Assembly (NCBI GenBank): GCA_009667805.1
Contig: CM019063.1
Span: forward strand, 59,566,881 to 59,630,880
Source: Leptobrachium leishanense
Taxonomy: Eukaryota; Chordata; Amphibia; Anura; Megophryidae
Reading direction: 5' to 3'
Length of the DNA stretch: 64,000 nucleotides
Shown here: positions 58,618 through 64,000 of the stretch, one piece after another
Layout of the letters: each line of letters starts with the position of its first letter
Numbering within the stretch: position 1 is the stretch's first letter
Position numbers and translations under genes: made by a program
The notes under the pieces: generated by a model
Told to the model about the DNA's origin: nothing
What the model saw: only the letters and a program-made list of their open reading frames with translations
Databases searched by the model: none

Positions 58618-59000
58618 CCCCTTAAGGACCACTGATGTACATAGTACATCCTGGGGAAAATTCCCCTTAAGGACCAAGGACGTACTATGTACGTCATGGT
58701 CCTTTATCCCCCCTCCCTCCCTATACTCACCTCTCTGGCTCTCATAACGGTCTGGCATGCTTGAAGCCTGCCCCACCTTTTTATGGGGCCCGGCCGTGCA
58801 CGATGACATCATCACCAGGCGCCCCCCCCCCAGCGCCTGCAATGATCAATGTGAAAGGGGTGGCTCCATCGGAGCCCTCTCCCTCCCAAACGGCTCTACA
58901 TAGAAAAAAAAGAGTGGCACTGCTGAAGAGGGCACAGTCTGCAATAACTGTAATTTCTACAATAACGCTGACCAAAGCTATATAGGAGAAATGTGAATCA
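58618..59000 (-). mobile_element. piggyBac-type MITE fragment
   Basis: TTAA (58614-58617) | CCCCTTAAGGACCACTGATG; the GGACGTACTATGTACGTCAT palindrome and GGGGCCCGGCCGTGCACGAT correspond to the reversed right half of 32606-33436. The far end is not visible. Confidence 0.6.
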
Positions 59001-59519
59001 TCTAGAGAAGTGGTTCCCAACCGAGGTCCTCAGGTCTCCCTAACAGGCCAGGTTTGCAGGATACGTGAAGCACAGCACAGGTGACATGATTAGGGATGAG
59101 CTGTTCGGTTTGATCGATTCGGAGTTCGCATCGAACATAGCCTGTTCGCATGTTCGCAAACTACGAACATTTCCGCCTGTTCGCCCACAATGCACCACAA
59201 TGGACCACAATGCACTTTTCCACTGGCCTGAAGCTTGTAATTGGCTACAGCCTTGCACCTGACCACAGGTCAGGTGCAAGACATGTTCAAGACTGTGCCA
59301 ATCACGGCTCAGAGTCCTGATTGGGCAAATTTTGCCCAATCATGGGCTCACAAAGCTAAATCCCGCAGCACACTATATAAAGCTTCACACAGCGCTTCTG
59401 CACGTGTTTGAGAGGAGATTGATCTTGTGTTAGTGTGTGTTCTTACTGCCGGTCTGCCACCAGCTACTGGGGGGGGGTCTCATCTACTGGGGGGGTCTCA
59501 TCTACTGGGGGGGTCTCAT

Positions 59520-60420
59520 TTCTACCAAATATCTGGGAATTGTTGTAATCTTTGTGTTCTCACTCCCAGCAAATATTTTGGGGGCGCTGTAATTTCTACA
59601 AAATATTTGGGAATTGAGGTGATCTGTGTCTTGTCACTGCCAGTGCCACCCAGTATTTTGGGGGTCAGTAATTTCTACAAAATATTTGTGAATTGAGGTA
59701 ATATGAGCTAATCTGTGTCTTGTCACTGCCAGACAGAATTTTGGGGCTCAGTAATTTCTACAAAATATTTGGGAATTGAGGTAATCTGAGGTAATCTGTG
59801 ACTTGTCACTGCCAGCCAGCATTATGGGGGCTCAGTAATTTCTACAAAATATTTGTGAATTGAGGTAATCTGAGGTAATCTGTGTCTTGTCACTGCCAGC
59901 CAGAATTTTGGGGGCTCAGTAATTTCTACAAAATATTTGGGAATTGAGGTGATCTGTGTCTTGTCACAGCCAGTGCCACGCAGTATTTTGGGCGTCAGTA
60001 ATTTCTACAAAATATCCGGGAATTGAGGTGATCTGTGTCTTGTCACTGCCAGCAAGTATTTTGGGGGTCAGTAATTGCTACAAAATATTTGGGAATTGTT
60101 CTAATCTGTGTCTTGTCACTGCCACCCATCAGGGGGTCTCACTGATTTATAGGAGGTTTCTGAGACTTGTAATCGGTGTCTTCTCACTGTCAGCTATCAG
60201 GGGGTCCCACATACTTCTAGCAGATTTCTGCGAATTGTAATCTATGTCTTGTCACTGTTGCCAGCTATCTAGGGGTCCTATCAGGGGGTCTCACTGACTT
60301 GTAGCAGATTTCTGCGAATTGTAATTTGTGTCTTGTCACTGCCACCCATCAAGGGGTCTCACTGATTTATAGGAGGTTTCTGGGAATTGTAATCTGTGTC
60401 TTGTCACTGGCTGCCAGCTA
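59520..60420 (+). repeat. Irregular ~80-bp tandem repeats in hAT copy 3, 5' region
   Basis: About ten units of AATTTCTACAAAATATTTGG, GAATTGAGGTGATCTGTGTC, TTGTCACTGCCAGCC, less regular than in copy 1. Confidence 0.8.
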
Positions 60421-60526
60421 TCAGGGTGTCTCACTGAGTTATACAAGAGTTCTGGAAGTCTTTAATCTTTATACCAGAGTTGAATCAGAGTTCTGTATAT
60501 ATTTAATCTATATATCACTCACTAGG

Positions 60527-62279
60527 TCAGAAAGACCAAAAAGGACAGGCAGTTGCTCCCAGACACAGATAAGAGGGCAAGCAGCCTCTGTGTCGGGAGG
60601 CTGTGCCTCTGGTCGTGGTGGACGTGGTGCATCCTCTGCAGGGGCACGCTTGTCCTTTCTAACTGGTGCTGGCCAACTTAAGCAGCAGCAACATACAGAG
60701 GATTTGGTGGATTGGTTGACCAGGCCATCCTAATCCTCTGAGTCCTCTGCCAGCCAGGCTTGTAGTGCTTTACAGTCCACCTCACCTGCCAAAGCATCTA
60801 ATGCAGCCTCCATGTCCACAGCTACTCCTGTCGTAGCCTCGCTATCACACACGGAGGAGTCAGCTGAATTGTTTGACTACAATGACAGTGACATGCTGCT
60901 TGAGGATGCGCAGCAAGTACAGTGCTCTGATTCAATCTCTGAGGTTGAGGAAGGGAGTATAATCAACCTAGAGGAAGGGGGTGCCAGTGATGACACACAA
61001 ATAACTGGCACTCATGTTGTCCCAGCAGCTGCAGCATACTGCCAAGTTGGCTCCAGTGACGAGGAGATAGGGGGTGATGATGACAATGATGATGACGTCA
61101 CTGACTCCACCTGGGTGCTTGATCGAACAGAGGAGTCAAGTGAGGAGGAGGCACAAGAAACACGAGGCACAACATCCTCTATGACCAACCGTAGCACTAG
61201 CCAGTCCAAGGCATCAGATGTCAGAGCTGCTCAGGTGCAGAGCGCTGTTGTCTCAAAGCACACATCCAGGAACTCTGCTGTCTGGGAGTTCTTTAAGAAA
61301 TGTGCAGCAGACCCCACCGTTGCTATTTGTAATCTATGTCAGATGAGGCTCAAGCATGGGAAAGACACTGGACGCTTGGGTACCATGTGCTTGAGGCGAC
61401 ATATTACCACCTGCCACGCATCCCGTTGGCACAAAACTTTGCATAGGTCCTCCTCCTCCTCATCTGTCTCTGCCCCCACTGTATGTCCTGCTATGTCATT
61501 GCCTGCTACAACCTCCACTGACAGGGATGATGCAACAGCAATGGATGTACCAGGTCCTTCCTCACAATGTGACAGCATCCCATCAGCTGAAGATTTACGC
61601 AGTCAGATTACATTGCCCCAGCTGCTGCAGCGTAAGAAAAAATATAGTCCCAACCATCCCCAAGCACAGCGTCTAAATGCCAGCTTAGCAAAATTACTCA
61701 CATTGCAGCTGCTGCCTTTCCAGCTGGTGGACTCTGCTCCCTTCCGTGAATTTGCTGAATGTGCTGTACCACAGTGACATGTTCCAAAACGCCATTACTT
61801 TTCACGGAAGGCCATTCCAACACTATACCAGCACGTGGAAGACAATGTTATCGAGTCATTGGGAAAGGCAGTCAGTGGTGAAGGCCGGGGCCGCTTGACT
61901 GATGCCTTTTTAAAAAATTTTTAGTCCACGACACCCAGGGACGCCAAATATAGGCACCCATTGCCAGCGTCTTCACCATATGGTGCAGGACTACCTAGGG
62001 TCAAGGGCAGACCTGGATAACTTTCCAGCAGATGATCCACTGGCTTACTGGGTGTTGAGATTGGATCACTGGCCAGAATTTAGCCAATATGCTATGCAGC
62101 TACTAGGTTGCCCTTCATATAGCGTGCTTTCTGAAAGGACCTTCAGTGCCGCTGGAGGTTTTGTCACAGACAAAAGAGTGCGTCTGTCCACCGACTCTGT
62201 AGACCGGCTGACATTTATAAAAATGAATCAGTCCTGGATCAGCAGCTATCAATCCCCTGATGCTGACATAGCGGAATAG
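60527..62279 (+). pseudogene. hAT transposase, copy 3, deleted
   Basis: The start codon of copy 1 is AGG here (60525 region) and a TAA breaks the frame at 60731. The open block 60812-61777 keeps a complete BED finger: VWEFFKKCAADPTVAICNLC through CLRRHITTCH. It ends at a TGA where copy 1 has TGG. After the deletion the dimerisation domain is present (61980-62279; SVLSERTFSAAGGFV). The RNase-H-like catalytic core is absent. If expressed, the BED block could bind the element ends without cutting; that is inference. Confidence 0.87.
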
Positions 62280-62329
62280 ATCGGGGATGTCTTCTGCATT
62301 CACAAAACCTCCAGCACTGAACTCTTCCA

Positions 62330-62890
62330 CAATACCACAAAAGGGTTACGGTGTGAAGGCACTTGCTGCCATGAAAGGCACAATATTTGGGTGCACTGAA
62401 ACCTGTACCAGATTTATATCATTTTAATTTTTTGGAACACAGGGTCCAACCCTGCACTCTTCCACAATAGCACAAAAGGGTTACTGTATGAATGCACTTG
62501 CTGGCCTGGCACCAAAAGCACAATATCTGGGTGCACTGACGCCTTTACCAGATTCATATCTTTTTAATATAGGACCGCATGGTCCACCCCTACACTCTTC
62601 CACAATACCACAGAGGGGTTACTGTATGAATGCACTTGCTGGCCTGGCACCAAAAGCACAATATCTGGGTGCACTGACGCCTTTACCAGATTCATATCTT
62701 TTTAATATAGGACCACATGGTCCACCCCTGCACTCTTCCACAATACTACAGAGGGGTTACTGTATGAATGCACTTGCTGGCCTGGCACCAAAAGCACAAT
62801 ATTTGGGTGCACTGCCACTGACGCCTGTACCAGATTCATATCCTCAGAGGGGTTACGGTGTGACGGCACTGTTGCCGACGCTAAAGGCCC
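62330..62890 (+). repeat. 139-bp tandem units, hAT copy 3
   Basis: Three units of GGGGTTACTGTATGAATGCA spaced about 139-140, plus diverged flanking units. This is a shorter array than in copy 1. Confidence 0.85.
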
Positions 62891-63515
62891 AATTTTAAAG
62901 CACCTATTGTTACCTTCATCCAAACCCTGCACCATAATTTAGCCCAAAAAAATCACTAAACTTTTTCTGCGCATCCTAAAATGTCTTTTCATACAGGCTG
63001 CCGCCCCAAGCAGTTGTTTATGAATAGATTAAAGGAAAAGCATTTACCGTCATTTGAAACGTCATTTTTTTGTTTTTAAATGTTTCTATACATCCTAGAA
63101 ATCCGCCACTTCACTGGCAGGTTATGGGGACCTCCTAGGCACGATATTTGAAGGAATTTTTCGTTTTTATTTTTAACCCTTATTTCATGGAAAACTCACT
63201 GTCCCTTTGTCCTTGTTTCCTGTCCCCCAGGGCACTACCCGTATCTCCATACACCAAATATCTAGCATATATGCCCTCTTGGAGGGCACTCTTAAAATCG
63301 AATTTTGAGTCCCATTGACTTGTATTGAGTTCGAGTTCGAACATTTGGAAAGTTCGAGTTCGAATGCGAACCGAACTCGGGGGGGGGGGGGGTTCGGCTC
63401 ATCCCTAGATATGATTTGCTGCTCAGCGATTGCAGGATTCAGTCTGCATTTCCCCAAGGTAATCCTTAAAACCTGGCTTGTTACTGCTCCATGAAGACAG
63501 GGTTGGGAAACACTG

Positions 63516-64000
63516 GGATAAATGAAAACAACATTTTTTTTAAAATACGAGCAAATTTGCATTACTTTACACTTTTACCGGTCTCAGGATAATAATAATA
63601 ATAAAAAATAAAATCCTTTTGTAAAATTGATATTTTATCCTAAATTTAAATGTGTTTCAAATAATCGGCATATTAATATTATTTTCTACAAAATAAGCTT
63701 GTAGTGAAAGAGTTAACAGTAACTGAACCTACGGATCAGGATAAATCCAGTAAGAATGACTCTTCTTCTGTTCTTAGTGCTGCGAAGACACATCTACTTT
63801 TATTGATCTCGGAATGACTGATGAAGTCCTGTTGTGCCCAAGTTACTTAAGTACCAGTCATTCTGTAGTTATCATTCAGGGCATCTTTTCAGCATCTGGC
63901 ATCATCAAACATCTTGAAGGACCGTGTGGCGAAAATTGGCTTTTCAACTCCTTTTTTTCCCCTGAAAACGCTGGCTATTTATCTAAGTGCGGATCATTTT
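63516..64000. other. Unassigned right edge
   Basis: A small (AAT)n run at 63590-63607, otherwise nothing recognised. Confidence 0.4.

Larger units (their letters stand above)
59091..63407 (+). mobile_element. hAT family 1, copy 3 (internally deleted)
   Basis: TAGGGATGAGC...GCTCATCCCTA with 8-bp flanks GACATGAT (59083-59090) and GATATGAT (63408-63415). Compared with copy 1 it lacks about 1.5 kb of transposase core: the junction at ~61876 joins GGCAGTCA (copy 1 position ~15981) to GTGGTGAAGG (~17474). 4317 bp. Confidence 0.9.
59009..63514 (+). mobile_element. Small hAT-type MITE, copy 2, split by hAT copy 3
   Basis: Left AGTGGTTCCCAACC and right GGTTGGGAAACACT. The two halves join at GACATGAT/GATATGAT into the sequence seen reversed at 1762-1923. 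About 190 bp without the insertion. Confidence 0.72.

Overview
This window looks like vertebrate, most likely amphibian (anuran), intergenic or intronic DNA that has been built up by repeated transposon insertion. I recognise no conserved single-copy host gene. The case for an amphibian is the mix of elements: Tc1/mariner, hAT with BED-finger transposase, piggyBac-type TTAA elements, L2 and CR1 LINEs, tRNA-derived SINEs, and a very large number of short inverted-repeat elements. That assignment is inference; the elements themselves are read from the sequence.

Layout. 1-8.5 kb: small inverted-repeat elements, plus a minus-strand run of short exons (7912 down to 4443) with three look-alike introns of about 90-100 bp. 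This run is split by a MITE that itself carries an L1-like insertion. 8.5-20.2 kb: one Tc1-like transposon of about 1.45 kb, expanded to 11.7 kb by three independent insertions (a 900-bp MITE, a 3.2-kb L2 LINE and a 6.15-kb hAT element), each with readable target duplications or junctions. 20.2-28.6 kb: another MITE, two sibling copies of a second Tc1-like family (each with a long DDE open frame), a TA-flanked element full of TTACCCGGGTAA-like motifs, a probable solo LTR and an L2 fragment. 28.8-34.2 kb: more inverted-repeat elements, several nested inside each other.

34.2-45.0 kb is the most unusual part. It is a giant foldback structure whose two arms are arrays of a 54-bp tandem repeat in opposite orientation, meeting at an exact inversion point at 40767, with related AT-rich sequence at both outer ends. 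It has been invaded by a CR1 LINE (which carries its own MITE), a deleted hAT copy, and a second hAT-type element that contains its own inverted minisatellite. Because 54 is a multiple of 3, the arrays create open frames of up to 586 codons on both strands; these are not genes.

45-64 kb: SINEs, L2 tails, piggyBac-type and other MITEs in otherwise anonymous sequence, ending with a third copy of the same hAT family (59091-63407). That copy has lost about 1.5 kb of its transposase but keeps the BED finger that copy 1 has broken.

No element here looks fully intact. The best-preserved coding stretches are the L2 reverse transcriptase (11350-13455), the two Tc1 DDE domains (23629-24516 and 25869-26681) and the CR1 reverse transcriptase (35401-36189). 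Several nested insertions let the order of events be read directly.
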